NCBI GenBank assembly: GCA_016700175.1
Contig: CP065003.1
Span: 3,916,001-3,980,000, forward strand
Direction of reading: 5' to 3'
DNA from: Acidobacteriota bacterium
GTDB taxonomy: Bacteria > Acidobacteriota > Blastocatellia > Pyrinomonadales > Pyrinomonadaceae
Length of the DNA stretch: 64,000 nucleotides
Shown: piece by piece, positions 8,204 to 16,679 of the stretch
Position numbering within the stretch: position 1 is the first letter of the stretch
Layout: each line of letters begins with the position of its first letter
Made by a program: the position numbers and the translations under genes
Notes under the pieces: generated by a model
The model's input: the letters and a program-made list of their open reading frames with translations, nothing else
The model's database searches: none
Told to the model about the DNA's origin: nothing

Positions 8204-9145
8204 TCACTTCTTCGGCGTTCCGAAGGTCATCACCGCTTTCCAGGCGCCGTCCTCTTTCGCGTAGATCGTGGCTCCCCTCTCCGCCGGCACGGCCTGGCCG
8301 CCGCAGGTTCCTTCAACGGAAGAGTCAAAGGTAAGCAGAGCGTAGTCGGCTCCTAGCGACACACTGCCGGGATTCGTAAGCGAGACGGATTTGATCTCGC
8401 ACGGATCTTCAGACCAGCGCTTGAGCGTGACGTCACGAGAGGTCCAGCCGTCGGTCGGCGACAACGAGGTCATGTTCTTGCCCGCAAAGGCCTCCATGCC
8501 TTCCTTGTTTTTGGCTTTCCAGTCTTCCCAGGCCTTCTTCTCGACAGCGAACAATGCCTCAGTGGCCGCGTCCGGTTTTGCGGCTTCTTCTTTCGTTTCA
8601 GAGGCCGCGGGAGCAGATGCCGGGGCGGCGGCCGGAGCGTTCGGATCCGCGACCGGGGCTTCGGCGTGGAACGCGCCTTTCCATTTACCGTCTTCGCGCA
8701 CATACGCGCCGACCGCCCAGCTGCTTGCCGGGAGTTTTTGGCCGCCGCACGTGCCGTCGACCGAAACCTTGTAAGTGATGAAGGCCGCGTCCGCTCCGAG
8801 GGGCGTCATCGTTTCGTCCGAGAACGCTACACTCTTCACGTCGCATTCCGCGCCGGCATATTCCTTGACGGCCGCTGCCTTGTCCAGCTTGCCGGTCTGC
8901 CCGTATCCGACGAACTTGTCGGAAAGAAACGGACCCCAGAAATCGGCGTCCTTGTTCTTCCAGGCCTCGTATGCGCTCTTTTCGAGAGCAAATAATGCTT
9001 CTTTCGTTGGTGCCGCGGAGGTGGTTTCCTCCGCGTTAGTGTTAGCGTTTTCGGTATTCGCCGAGTTGTTGGCGTCCGGAGCCGGGCACGCTGCGAAAAG
9101 ACATACCGCTGCGACGGTCAGGACGAATAACATTGGTTTGGTCAT
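8204..9145 (-). CDS. Lipoprotein with two NTF2/SnoaL-like (DUF4440-type) domains
   Basis: The start is ATG 9145, because AAGGAGA lies 7 bp upstream and a lipoprotein signal follows (MTKPMLFVLTVAAVCLFAAC, lipobox FAAC); an in-frame start at 9220 is upstream noise. After an Asn-rich spacer (NNSANTENANTNAEE) there are two homologous domains of about 120 residues joined by an Ala/Pro-rich linker. Each begins (L)FA(L/V)EK.A(Y/W)E.WK.K and contains a VEGTCGG/VDGTCGG motif. Length and repeats suggest a tandem SnoaL/DUF4440 fold. Its ligand is unknown. It is monocistronic with a terminator. Confidence 0.8.
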   Translation of the reverse strand: MTKPMLFVLTVAAVCLFAACPAPDANNSANTENANTNAEETTSAAPTKEALFALEKSAYEAWKNKDADFWGPFLSDKFVGYGQTGKLDKAAAVKEYAGAECDVKSVAFSDETMTPLGADAAFITYKVSVDGTCGGQKLPASSWAVGAYVREDGKWKGAFHAEAPVADPNAPAAAPASAPAASETKEEAAKPDAATEALFAVEKKAWEDWKAKNKEGMEAFAGKNMTSLSPTDGWTSRDVTLKRWSEDPCEIKSVSLTNPGSVSLGADYALLTFDSSVEGTCGGQAVPAERGATIYAKEDGAWKAVMTFGTPKK

Positions 9146-9279
9146 AGACTTTCTCCTTAGGGATCTGAGATGGATTCGGGTCCGGCGAGTAGATCGGAAT
9201 TTCAAACGCCGCATTCGCAAGAGTTCGCAAATTGTGGAGGACTAGCAATTCTTAGCGCGTTTTGGGTGAGAGTCAAGCG

Positions 9280-9745
9280 GGGAAAAGTGGTCAGGGACCG
9301 GTGAGCAGATAGCAGTGAGCAGCGCGGAGTGAGCAGTGAGCAGTGGGCGGTGGGAGCGTGTCCGAAGCCCGACCGTCAGGGAGGGCTACTGCAGCCAAGT
9401 GAGCGGTGAGCAGCGAGCGATGAGGAGCGTGTCCGAAGCCCGACCGTCAGGGAGGGCTACTGACACCGACGCCGCTGACGCGGCTGAAGCTCGGTTCTCT
9501 CCCGTTTCCCCGGACTGCGCCTTCGGCTGGTCCGGGGCTAACATACATCCGTCCCTCCGGGACTCGTTCCGGACCACACAAGTCCCGGAATAATTGGCAA
9601 CGTAACCAACCGGCGGTTCCTAACGGGCATTGATCGATGATCATTGTTCACTGGTCGTTGAAAGGCCCCGTCGCTACCGCTCCGGGTACTGACTGCTTAC
9701 TTCTCACGGTAGCCCTCCCTGACGGTCGGGCTTCGGACACGCTCC
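9280..9745. repeat. Mosaic of heptamers and dispersed blocks
   Basis: Degenerate GTGAGCA heptamers (9290-9352 and 9398-9426) alternate with direct copies of GTGTCCGAAGCCCGACCGTC at 9358 and 9429. An inverted composite hairpin block (about 9495-9580: CCCCGGAC...GTCCGGGG, then GTCCC-tcc-GGGAC) and CATTGATC-type heptamers follow. The inverted end block at 9664-9741 closes it. The region thus starts and ends with oppositely oriented copies of one block. It fills a 630-bp gap; no gene is supported. Confidence 0.85.
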
Positions 9746-9775
9746 TCCCGATCCCCTTTATCGCCTTCATCCCTG

Positions 9776-11344
9776 TCAAATCCACTTTCTGAGATCCTTC
9801 AGCACCACCTTCGCAGTGTTGTGTCCCGAGGCTCCGAAGACGCCTCCGCCGGGGTGAGTCGAAGCGCCGGTCAGGTAGAGGTTTTCGAACGGCGTCTTGT
9901 AGGCGTTCATCTCCGGTAGCGGCCGGAAGTAGAACATCTGGTCGAAGTCCATCTCCACGTGCATCACGTTCCCGCGCAGCAACCCGATCCTTCTTTCCAG
10001 ATCGAGCGGAGACTGGACAAACCGGTCGATGATCGAGGCCTTCACGTTCGGGGCGTAATCGTTCACCACGTCGATGAGTTTGTCCGCCTCGCGGTCCTCT
10101 ATGTCGTCCCAGTTCTCGCCGGTCGAAAGCTCGTACGGGTAGTACTGGCCCCAGATGAAGAGCGTGTGCTTGCCCGCCGGCGCGAGAGTGTCGTCGACGG
10201 ACGAGAACGTCATCGCCAGCGCGCCGGGCTTTTCGGAAGGCTTCCCTTTCAGATAATCCGCGTATGTGTCGTCGAGATATTGCATCGACGGACACAGAAG
10301 CTGCAGACCGCGATGGCATTCGGCGGGAGCGCCGCCGGAAGGTGCGGCCGTGTAATCGGGCAGTTCCGCGACGGCGCACCGGACGATCATCCCGAAACCG
10401 TTTCCTATCCGGACATTGTCGATCCGTTCGGCAAGTCCGTTCGGAAGGTTCTCTCGCCCGATCAGCTTCAGGAACGTCGTATGAACGTGCGCGTTCGAAA
10501 CGACGCGCTTCGCCTCGATCCGTTCGCCGTTCGCGAGCTCGATGCCCGTAACACGAGTTCCGTCGACATTGATCGAGGCCACTTCGGCATCGAGCATCAC
10601 CTCCCCGCCGTGATGTTCCAGGCACTTCGCCATCGCCTGTGTCAACGCGCCCGATCCGCCGCGCGGCCTTTTCACGCCCGAGCGATGGATCATCGAATGC
10701 CAGCCGAGAAAATCTCCGCTCGCGGCGGCCGTCGGAGGCGGTCCGCTCTGAGCCGCCAGCCACGCCATCGCAGCGCGAAGTCCCTCGTGCTTGAAGGTCT
10801 CTTTGACCAGCGATCCGTAGCTCGACATAAGCTTTCGGACCATGTTCGCGGGATCAGCATTCCGCTTCAGGATCATGTGCCGAAGGAGGTTAGTAAGCGT
10901 CGGCGGCTTCAGGAACGCGTCGAAGACGCCCTCGTTCAGTTTCTCCCATTCGGTGATGAAGGCTTTGTAGCGGTCCGCGTCCTCGGGAGAGACGGAAGCG
11001 ATCGACTCGCAGGTCTTGTCGACGTCTTTCCAGAAATAGATAGCGCCCTCGCCGTTTGGCATCGGGGCGAAGGCGAAAGGGTCGCAGTCGATGTACTCGA
11101 GGCCGAACTTCTCGAGCTCCAGATCTTTGATCACCGGCGTAAGGTGGATCATTATGTGTGCCGACGAGCCGACGTCGATCTTGTAGCCGTCGATCAGGTC
11201 ATCCTGCGTGCACACGGCGCCGCCGACGATGTTCCGCCGCTCGAGCACGACGACCTTCAGGCCGGCCTTCGCCAGATAGCAGGCGCAGGTCAGTCCGTTG
11301 TGGCCCCCGCCGATGACGGCGACGTCGAAAGAAGAATTGTTCAT
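9776..11344 (-). CDS. FAD-dependent oxidoreductase, CrtO/PYROXD2-like phytoene desaturase family
   Basis: This 522-residue flavoprotein has an N-terminal dinucleotide-binding motif (VAVIGGGHNGLTCACYLAKAG, residues 9-29) and the CrtI/CrtO-family C-terminal signature LTGASTHPGGGVFGASGHN. The distribution of motifs resembles the CrtO beta-carotene ketolase / PYROXD2 branch rather than classical CrtI. It may oxidise a carotenoid or another isoprenoid, but the substrate is not certain. The stop is directly followed by a GGATGAAGG nonamer arm, and the start by another nonamer arm. A CrtI-like paralogue lies at 17852-19339. Confidence 0.85.
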   Translation of the reverse strand: MNNSSFDVAVIGGGHNGLTCACYLAKAGLKVVVLERRNIVGGAVCTQDDLIDGYKIDVGSSAHIMIHLTPVIKDLELEKFGLEYIDCDPFAFAPMPNGEGAIYFWKDVDKTCESIASVSPEDADRYKAFITEWEKLNEGVFDAFLKPPTLTNLLRHMILKRNADPANMVRKLMSSYGSLVKETFKHEGLRAAMAWLAAQSGPPPTAAASGDFLGWHSMIHRSGVKRPRGGSGALTQAMAKCLEHHGGEVMLDAEVASINVDGTRVTGIELANGERIEAKRVVSNAHVHTTFLKLIGRENLPNGLAERIDNVRIGNGFGMIVRCAVAELPDYTAAPSGGAPAECHRGLQLLCPSMQYLDDTYADYLKGKPSEKPGALAMTFSSVDDTLAPAGKHTLFIWGQYYPYELSTGENWDDIEDREADKLIDVVNDYAPNVKASIIDRFVQSPLDLERRIGLLRGNVMHVEMDFDQMFYFRPLPEMNAYKTPFENLYLTGASTHPGGGVFGASGHNTAKVVLKDLRKWI

Positions 11345-11358
11345 ATCAAACGAAAAAA

Positions 11359-11486
11359 AACAGGATAGACAGGGTAAACAAGATCACGTTTGGCGAAACG
11401 ACCGGGCCGGAATGCAACGAAGCCAGAGATCTAGGCGCGATCCCGGGGTTCGAAAGATATCTTCTCTATCCTGTACATCCTGTTAC
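11359..11486. repeat. Nonamer inverted-arm element (TATCCTGTT type)
   Basis: The left arm AACAGGATAGACAGGGTAAA (11361-11390) and the inverted right arm TATCCTGTACATCCTGTTAC (11465-11486) flank a centre of about 75 bp. The stop TAA of the patatin gene (11483-11485) lies in the right arm. The same unit recurs at 12485-12512. Confidence 0.75.
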
Positions 11487-12271
11487 TTCTTCTCTTCCAC
11501 AAGTGCCTTTATTTCGTCCAGTTTAGCCAGCGCGGCCTTTTCCCCGAGCTCTATGAACTCGTCCATCTTTCCTATCTCGTCCGGCCTCAGGTGAGCGACC
11601 TCGGGGATGATCACGACATCCGCCTGGTAATGCTGGTGCGAGGCGGCGGTCCTGAGGAGCATCATCGCCGACTGGAAGAAGACGCCGAGAAGGGTCGTCG
11701 GCGAGCCCCAGAATTCCGAATCCGGAGAGATCACGTCGACCGCGATCACCTTGTCCGCTCCGAGCTCCTTCACCGCTGCCGTAGGTATAGGGGCGACCAC
11801 GCCGCCGTCCACGTACTTATTTCCGTCCTTGTCCTCGACAGGCGCGAAAACGCCCGGGATCGCGCACGAGGCGCAGACCGCGAAACCTGCGTCGCCCTCG
11901 TCCCTGAAAACCTTTGGCTTCGCAGTCTCCAGGTTCGTCGCGACCGCGGCGAAAGGGATCATCAGGTCTTCGAACCGGCTGAAGGGAAAGCGCTGGCGAA
12001 TGATGTCTCCCAAAGGTTCGTTCGAAAGCAGTCCTTTCGCGGAGAATGAAAGCTTGCTGATGCTGTACCATCCGATCGATTTTCCGAGCTCCGTTATGTT
12101 GTCCGCCGACATTCCCGCGGCATATGCTAGACCGGCGATCGCGCCGGCGGACGTTCCGGAAACGAAATCGATAGGTATCTTGTGCTCCTTCAGCACCCTC
12201 AGGACGCCTGCGTGCGCAAATCCGCGCGCCGCGCCGCCCGAGAGTGCAAGTCCGATCTTTGGTTTCGCCAT
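11483..12271 (-). CDS. Patatin-like phospholipase (RssA/YlbK type)
   Basis: Start assigned at ATG 12271 (MAKPKIGLALSGGAARG), the usual N-terminus of this family; in-frame codons further upstream are repeat DNA. The 262-residue protein has the oxyanion hole GGAARG (about residues 11-16), the nucleophile motif GTSAG (about 37-41) and the catalytic Asp in DGG (about 150). It should hydrolyse lipid acyl esters, probably in the cytoplasm since there is no signal peptide. The start codon is separated from a heptamer arm by about 7 bp and there is no normal Shine-Dalgarno. Confidence 0.9.
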   Translation of the reverse strand: MAKPKIGLALSGGAARGFAHAGVLRVLKEHKIPIDFVSGTSAGAIAGLAYAAGMSADNITELGKSIGWYSISKLSFSAKGLLSNEPLGDIIRQRFPFSRFEDLMIPFAAVATNLETAKPKVFRDEGDAGFAVCASCAIPGVFAPVEDKDGNKYVDGGVVAPIPTAAVKELGADKVIAVDVISPDSEFWGSPTTLLGVFFQSAMMLLRTAASHQHYQADVVIIPEVAHLRPDEIGKMDEFIELGEKAALAKLDEIKALVEEKK

Positions 12272-12275
12272 TGGG

Positions 12276-12537
12276 TAAATGGTAAATCGTGAATCGTGAA
12301 TTGTGAATCGTGAATCGAGAAAAGGAACAAGATGAAAGGGATGGAAAGAATGAAAAGGATGAATTCGATTTCGCTTTTTTCTAGCAGGCGAAGTGTTCTG
12401 CAAGATCTGACCTTTTGAAAGGACCAAATTGCTGAGCACGAAGAGATTGCCGAGAACAGGTCCCGGCGATCACCAGCGAAGCCATCATTTCTATCCTGTT
12501 CATCCTGTTTCCTCCTCTTCCCGATTCACGATTCACG
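12276..12537. repeat. Nested element: heptamer arms enclosing nonamer arms
   Basis: The outer left arm AATCGTGAATCGTGAATTGT (12284-12320; heptamer CGTGAAT) pairs with the outer right arm CGATTCACGATTCACG (about 12521-12537). Inside are nonamer arms: GAAAGGGATGGAAAGAATGA (about 12325-12362) and TATCCTGTTCATCCTGTTTC (about 12490-12512). The whole divergent intergenic region between the patatin and subtilisin genes consists of this element, so any promoters must lie within it. Confidence 0.8.
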
Positions 12538-12588
12538 TGCGACTGCGCCTATAATCAAACAGTAGACCCCGTGCCGGGACGGACCCTG

Positions 12589-13971
12589 ATGACTCTACAC
12601 GAAGCAAAGCCGTTCAAAAGGAGAAAGACCTCCGCCGACGTCGCCGCCGGCGAACGGAAATGCGCCGTCTGTTCCAGAGAGCCCAGGGAGGAAGTCGTCG
12701 CGCTTTCGTCGCTCGAGCCCGATCTGGAGAGGCTGATCCGCGCCAATGCCCCGGGCGTCGAGGGATTCGAAACCGTCTGCGCCCGTTGCGCCAGGCTCTT
12801 CGAACGCGGAAAGGAAAGCATCCTGAAAGACGCCGCGCTGAAGAAAGACGGCTCGCACGTTCTTTCGACCCCGCTCAGGCTCGACGCCGTCGAGCGTTTC
12901 ACGGGCAAGGGAACGACCATCGCGTTCCTGGATTCCGGTTTCTATCCGCACCCCGATCTCACGAAGCCCGCCGACCGGATCATCGGCTACCGAAGCCTCC
13001 TTCACAAGGAAGGCGACGATTCGCAGCTCTATGAACCCGACGTCGCAAGCTGGCACGGGATGATGACGTCGGTCGTGGCGTCGGGAAACGGATGGCTGTC
13101 GAACGGCTTCTACCGGGGGCTCGCTCCCGACGCGAAGGTCGTCCTCGTCAAGCTTGCGAAGACCGGCCGGATCACCGAACAGAACATACAGGACGGGCTG
13201 GAATGGGTTCTCGAAAACCGGACCCGGTTCGGCGTGAATGTCGTGAACATCTCCGCCGGCGGCGATTTCGAACAGAGCTATCTTCACGATTCGCTTTCGC
13301 AAGTCGTCGAAGAATGTGTCTCGAAAGGGATCGTCGTGGTTTGCGCGGTCGGGAACGCGGGCCATCTGCCGACTCATCCGGTCTTTCCTCCGGCGAGCGC
13401 CCCTTCGGCGATCGCGGTCGGAGGCCTGGACGATAACAACTCGATCGACCGAAGCCGGCGAGGAATGTACCGAAGCTCATATGGGCCGACGGTCGACGGC
13501 CTTCAGAAACCGGAGGTGATCGCACCTAGCATTTGGGTCCCGGCGCCGATCCTTCCCGGAACACCCACTGCCAAACAGGCTGAGTTCCTGGAGGCGCTCG
13601 ACAACGCACCCGACAAGGACCTTCACGACAAGATACGGGCGAATCCGGGGATCGTGATCGAGCTGGACGCCGCTCTCGACAGGCCGGTCCATTCGCTGAG
13701 GCAGATCATCATCCTCAAGCTCCGGCAAGAGAACGTGATCAACAAGTATTACAAGTACGTGGACGGCACGTCGTTTTCGGCGCCGATCGTGTCTTCGGTC
13801 GTCGCGCAGATGATCGAGGCGAATCCGGAACTGACTGTGCAGGAGATCAAGAGAATCCTGATCACGACGGCGGAGAGGCTTCCGCATTACGAGGTCGATC
13901 GTCAGGGCTGGGGAGTGATCGATCCGAGGGCGGCGGTGGAGTACGCCGCTGCCGCGGCTCGAGAGGACTAA
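12589..13971 (+). CDS. Cytosolic S8 subtilisin-like protease with N-terminal Cys-pair module
   Basis: The 460-residue S8 peptidase has the triad Asp (AFLDSGFYPHPD), His (SWHGMMTS) and Ser (DGTSFSAPIVSS). It has no signal peptide. Before the catalytic domain lies a module with CAVC (about residue 26) and CARC (about residue 66), probably a zinc-binding fold. An insert of about 70 residues separates the oxyanion region from the Ser motif. ATG 12589 is preferred over GTG 12571 because GGGACGGA lies upstream. The stop TAA (13969-13971) is at the edge of the following heptamer element. It probably acts on intracellular proteins. Confidence 0.9.
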   Translation: MTLHEAKPFKRRKTSADVAAGERKCAVCSREPREEVVALSSLEPDLERLIRANAPGVEGFETVCARCARLFERGKESILKDAALKKDGSHVLSTPLRLDAVERFTGKGTTIAFLDSGFYPHPDLTKPADRIIGYRSLLHKEGDDSQLYEPDVASWHGMMTSVVASGNGWLSNGFYRGLAPDAKVVLVKLAKTGRITEQNIQDGLEWVLENRTRFGVNVVNISAGGDFEQSYLHDSLSQVVEECVSKGIVVVCAVGNAGHLPTHPVFPPASAPSAIAVGGLDDNNSIDRSRRGMYRSSYGPTVDGLQKPEVIAPSIWVPAPILPGTPTAKQAEFLEALDNAPDKDLHDKIRANPGIVIELDAALDRPVHSLRQIIILKLRQENVINKYYKYVDGTSFSAPIVSSVVAQMIEANPELTVQEIKRILITTAERLPHYEVDRQGWGVIDPRAAVEYAAAAARED

Positions 13972-14116
13972 GAGGAAAGGACTGAGGACTGAGACAAGAA
14001 TTTGACACGTGTCCTCTCTTCCGGCACGCTCCTCAGTCCTCAGTCCTCAGTCCTCAGTCCTCAGTCCTCAGTCCTCAGTCCTCAGTCCTCAGTCCTCAGT
14101 CCTCAGTCCTCAGTCC
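13966..14116. repeat. Heptamer inverted-arm element A (GGACTGA / TCAGTCC)
   Basis: Between two convergent genes. The left arm (13966-13993) has degenerate GGACTGA units. TTGACA lies at 14002-14007. The right arm starts exactly 25 bp later with TCAGTCC at 14033 and runs for 12 near-perfect copies to 14116. The stop codon TGA of the minus-strand gene (14110-14112) is inside the last unit. Confidence 0.9.
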
Positions 14117-15126
14117 ACAAAATTGTAAAGGATCGTCCCTCGAGCGGGGACCGTGCGGCCGTTGACGCTGACCGGCCTGAAGCGGGACCTCAGTGCGGCG
14201 TCTTCCGCGGCGCCGCGCAGCAAAGGATGCCCCGAGGTTGCGGTTGCTGAGACTACGTTCCCGTTGCGGTCGAGCGTTACCGCCACCGCGACTCGTCCTG
14301 CCGCTCTGACCTGCCTCGCGGATGAAGGATACGAAGGAAGCGGCAGCGATACAGCACGGCTATTGATCGTCCCGATGTTCACGGGCCGGTTGGTGTTCGA
14401 AGGCACGTTCGCGGGACTCGGCGTCGCAGTCACGGTCGGCCGCGGTGAAGGGGTCGAAGCAGGGCTCTGCCCAGGTGAAGTGTTAACGTTCACGTTGCCG
14501 TTCACATTCGTTTCGGGGGTCTCGGTCGGCGAGGGCGAAGGGCTCGGCGTTGGAGTCGCGGTGTTGACGTTCGTGTTCAGGTTTGAATTGGAATCGAGAT
14601 TAGAGTCCAGGTTGAAGAGGTCGTTTGCATTGTAGTTCTCGTCCAGGTTCTCGTTGGCATTGATATTCTCGTTGACATTCGAGTTGGCGTCGCCCGCCCT
14701 CATCGTCAGAAGCAGATAGATCGCGAAGATCCCGATCACAACGATCAGAGTGCCGAGAACTGAAAAGAAGATGATGACGCCGGTTCCCGGACCGGTTCTT
14801 TGGGGAGGCGGCACGAGCCCCGCCGGCGGCCGGGCCCGCATCCGTTCCTTTGGAGGTTCCGCGGTGTCGATCACGATCCGGCTCGAAGCAGAATCTTCTT
14901 CCACATCGTCGAATTCCTCGGGAAGCTCGGAAACCGGCGGCGCGGCCGGACGCTTTCGTCGGATGACGGTCTCTTCACCCGGATCGTCCTCGACGGGTAC
15001 GGAGTCGCTTGGAAGATTGTCGGTGAACGAAGGGATCGAGCCTTCGACCAGCTCCGTTCCGTCTTTCGTGCAAAATCGGATCTTGTCTTCTTCGAACTTC
15101 GTCTCGCAGGTCGGACAATATCTCAT
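14110..15126 (-). CDS. Zinc-ribbon / membrane / TonB C-terminal protein (paralogue 1)
   Basis: Start taken at ATG 15126 (MRYCPTCE), the start of the zinc ribbon; 338 residues. Domains in order: zinc ribbon (CPTC at 4-7, CTKDG near 19-23), an acidic disordered region, one membrane helix (about 116-141), an Asn-rich spacer (NANSNVNENINANEN and similar), a Thr/Pro/Ser stretch and a TonB C-terminal domain (about 262-338, ending GTILYNFVD). The topology would place the ribbon in the cytoplasm and TonB_C in the periplasm. It lies 87 bp after a paralogue on the same strand. An energy-coupling role is possible but unproven. Confidence 0.85.
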   Translation of the reverse strand: MRYCPTCETKFEEDKIRFCTKDGTELVEGSIPSFTDNLPSDSVPVEDDPGEETVIRRKRPAAPPVSELPEEFDDVEEDSASSRIVIDTAEPPKERMRARPPAGLVPPPQRTGPGTGVIIFFSVLGTLIVVIGIFAIYLLLTMRAGDANSNVNENINANENLDENYNANDLFNLDSNLDSNSNLNTNVNTATPTPSPSPSPTETPETNVNGNVNVNTSPGQSPASTPSPRPTVTATPSPANVPSNTNRPVNIGTINSRAVSLPLPSYPSSARQVRAAGRVAVAVTLDRNGNVVSATATSGHPLLRGAAEDAALRSRFRPVSVNGRTVPARGTILYNFVD

Positions 15127-15213
15127 AGGCTCAGGATTCCCACCCCCATATGGTGCCCGCAAAAGTAACCCTCATCCTAACACTATTTAAGGCTTGCGTT
15201 CGAAGCCTCGCGG

Positions 15214-16467
15214 CTACTGGAAGTTGTAAACGATGGTGCCGGAGACCTCGACCGGCTGGCCGCTGAGCAGCGTCGGACGGAATCTTGCCCGTCTTGCCGC
15301 CGAGACTGCGGAGGCTCTAAGCAGAGGATGTCCGCTGACGGCGCTCGCCGAGATCACGCGTCCTGTCCGGTCGATCACGACCGCGACGGTCACTCTTCCC
15401 CTCGCGTTCACTGCCCTCGCCGCCGCCGGATAAGCGGGTTGCGGCAGACTGACGGCCTGGCCGTTAACGACTCCGCGCGAAACCCTTGACGGGACGTTCG
15501 GGGTCGGCGTCGCCCTCGGAGGCGTCGGCGTGCGTGCCGGAGCAGGAGTCGGAGTCGTTCTCCTGTCCGGGGTCGCCCTTGTGATATCTACCGTCCTTCC
15601 GGGAGATGGGCTCGGAGATCGCGTGGCCCTGGGCGTCGGAGTCGCCCGTGTATTGGTGTTTGCGGGTGACTCACCCGGTGAAGCGTCTGCATTGGCATTT
15701 GAAGCGTCGTCCAGATTCACGTTAGCTTCGTCGAAAGGAACCTCTTCTTCGGGGGATCCGAGGTTTTCGTTCACGTTCTGCTCAGTGTTCGCATCGGCGG
15801 TTTCCGCGGGCCGGTTGGACACGTACCACCAGATACCGGCGGCCGCCGCGAGTATGATCACAAAGGCGAAGAACAGAAGCACAAGGCCGATGATCAGCCC
15901 GACAACAGACCGCTTCTTTCCTTCATCTCCGCCGTCAGCGGCGGCCGGCACCGCAGCAGCGATCGGCTCCGCCTCGTCCGCAGGCTCTCCGTGTTCTTCT
16001 TCCCACTCCTCCGAAGTCGGCGCCGTCGCTTCGAATTCGTCATATTCCGAAGATGGCTTTTCAGTCCATTCGTCGGTGGGACCTGCCGCCGGGGCTCCCC
16101 AGTCCGATGTGTCGTCAGCATCGCCCGTGTCTTCCGGCGAAGAATACATCGTGTCTTCCGGAGCCGAGGGGATGTCTTCGGTCACAAATCCGCCGGGTGC
16201 CGACGAAGGGACGTCGTCTTCGCGTCCGGAGTACGGCGGCTCCGACATCACGAGAGTCGCGTCGCCGACGCTTCCGCCTTCATCGCCGTGCCTGTCGGGC
16301 GCGACCGTTTCTTCTTCGTCGAATTCCTCTTGCCCCATCACGACGGTCCTCTCGCCGATGTCGCCTTCGCTTTCGGTCTCTTCTTTGCTGAGCAGAGGGC
16401 TGCCGTCCGAAGGGCAGAAACTAAGATCCTCAGAGAGTTCGGAGCCGCAACTCGGACAAACCTTCAT
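15214..16467 (-). CDS. Zinc-ribbon / membrane / TonB C-terminal protein (paralogue 2)
   Basis: Start at ATG 16467 (MKVCPSCG), with GGAG 8 bp upstream; in-frame upstream codons are not used. The 417 residues hold a zinc ribbon (CPSC at 4-7, CPSDG at 18-22), a long acidic low-complexity region (30-180), a membrane helix (188-215), an Asn-rich spacer (DANTEQNVNENL) and a Pro/Thr/Arg-rich stretch. A TonB C-terminal domain (about 335-417, GTIVYNFQ end) completes it. It is transcribed before the paralogue at 14110-15126, probably as a two-gene operon. The pair looks like a tandem duplication that diverged in the linker. Confidence 0.85.
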   Translation of the reverse strand: MKVCPSCGSELSEDLSFCPSDGSPLLSKEETESEGDIGERTVVMGQEEFDEEETVAPDRHGDEGGSVGDATLVMSEPPYSGREDDVPSSAPGGFVTEDIPSAPEDTMYSSPEDTGDADDTSDWGAPAAGPTDEWTEKPSSEYDEFEATAPTSEEWEEEHGEPADEAEPIAAAVPAAADGGDEGKKRSVVGLIIGLVLLFFAFVIILAAAAGIWWYVSNRPAETADANTEQNVNENLGSPEEEVPFDEANVNLDDASNANADASPGESPANTNTRATPTPRATRSPSPSPGRTVDITRATPDRRTTPTPAPARTPTPPRATPTPNVPSRVSRGVVNGQAVSLPQPAYPAAARAVNARGRVTVAVVIDRTGRVISASAVSGHPLLRASAVSAARRARFRPTLLSGQPVEVSGTIVYNFQ

Positions 16468-16679
16468 AAGTTCATCTCCAGGGATTTCGGGCGCAGGAAA
16501 CGAGCGTTCCGCGGCCCTTGAAGTGGTATGACGGCGGCATTCTATCACCTTTTCCGCCTCAATACATTCCGTGCCGCCGCTTCCATCCCCAACTGGAGTT
16601 TGGTACTGTATTGCCTTGGCCAGGCGGTTCCCCCGACCCCCTTTCGCGGATCGTTCTGATCCCGGCCGCACTCACAAAT

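Noticed and set aside
14002..14030. TTGACA in the element centres as a -35 promoter box
   Set aside because: No TATAAT-like hexamer is found 16-18 bp downstream in any of the five elements, and orientation relative to genes is inconsistent.
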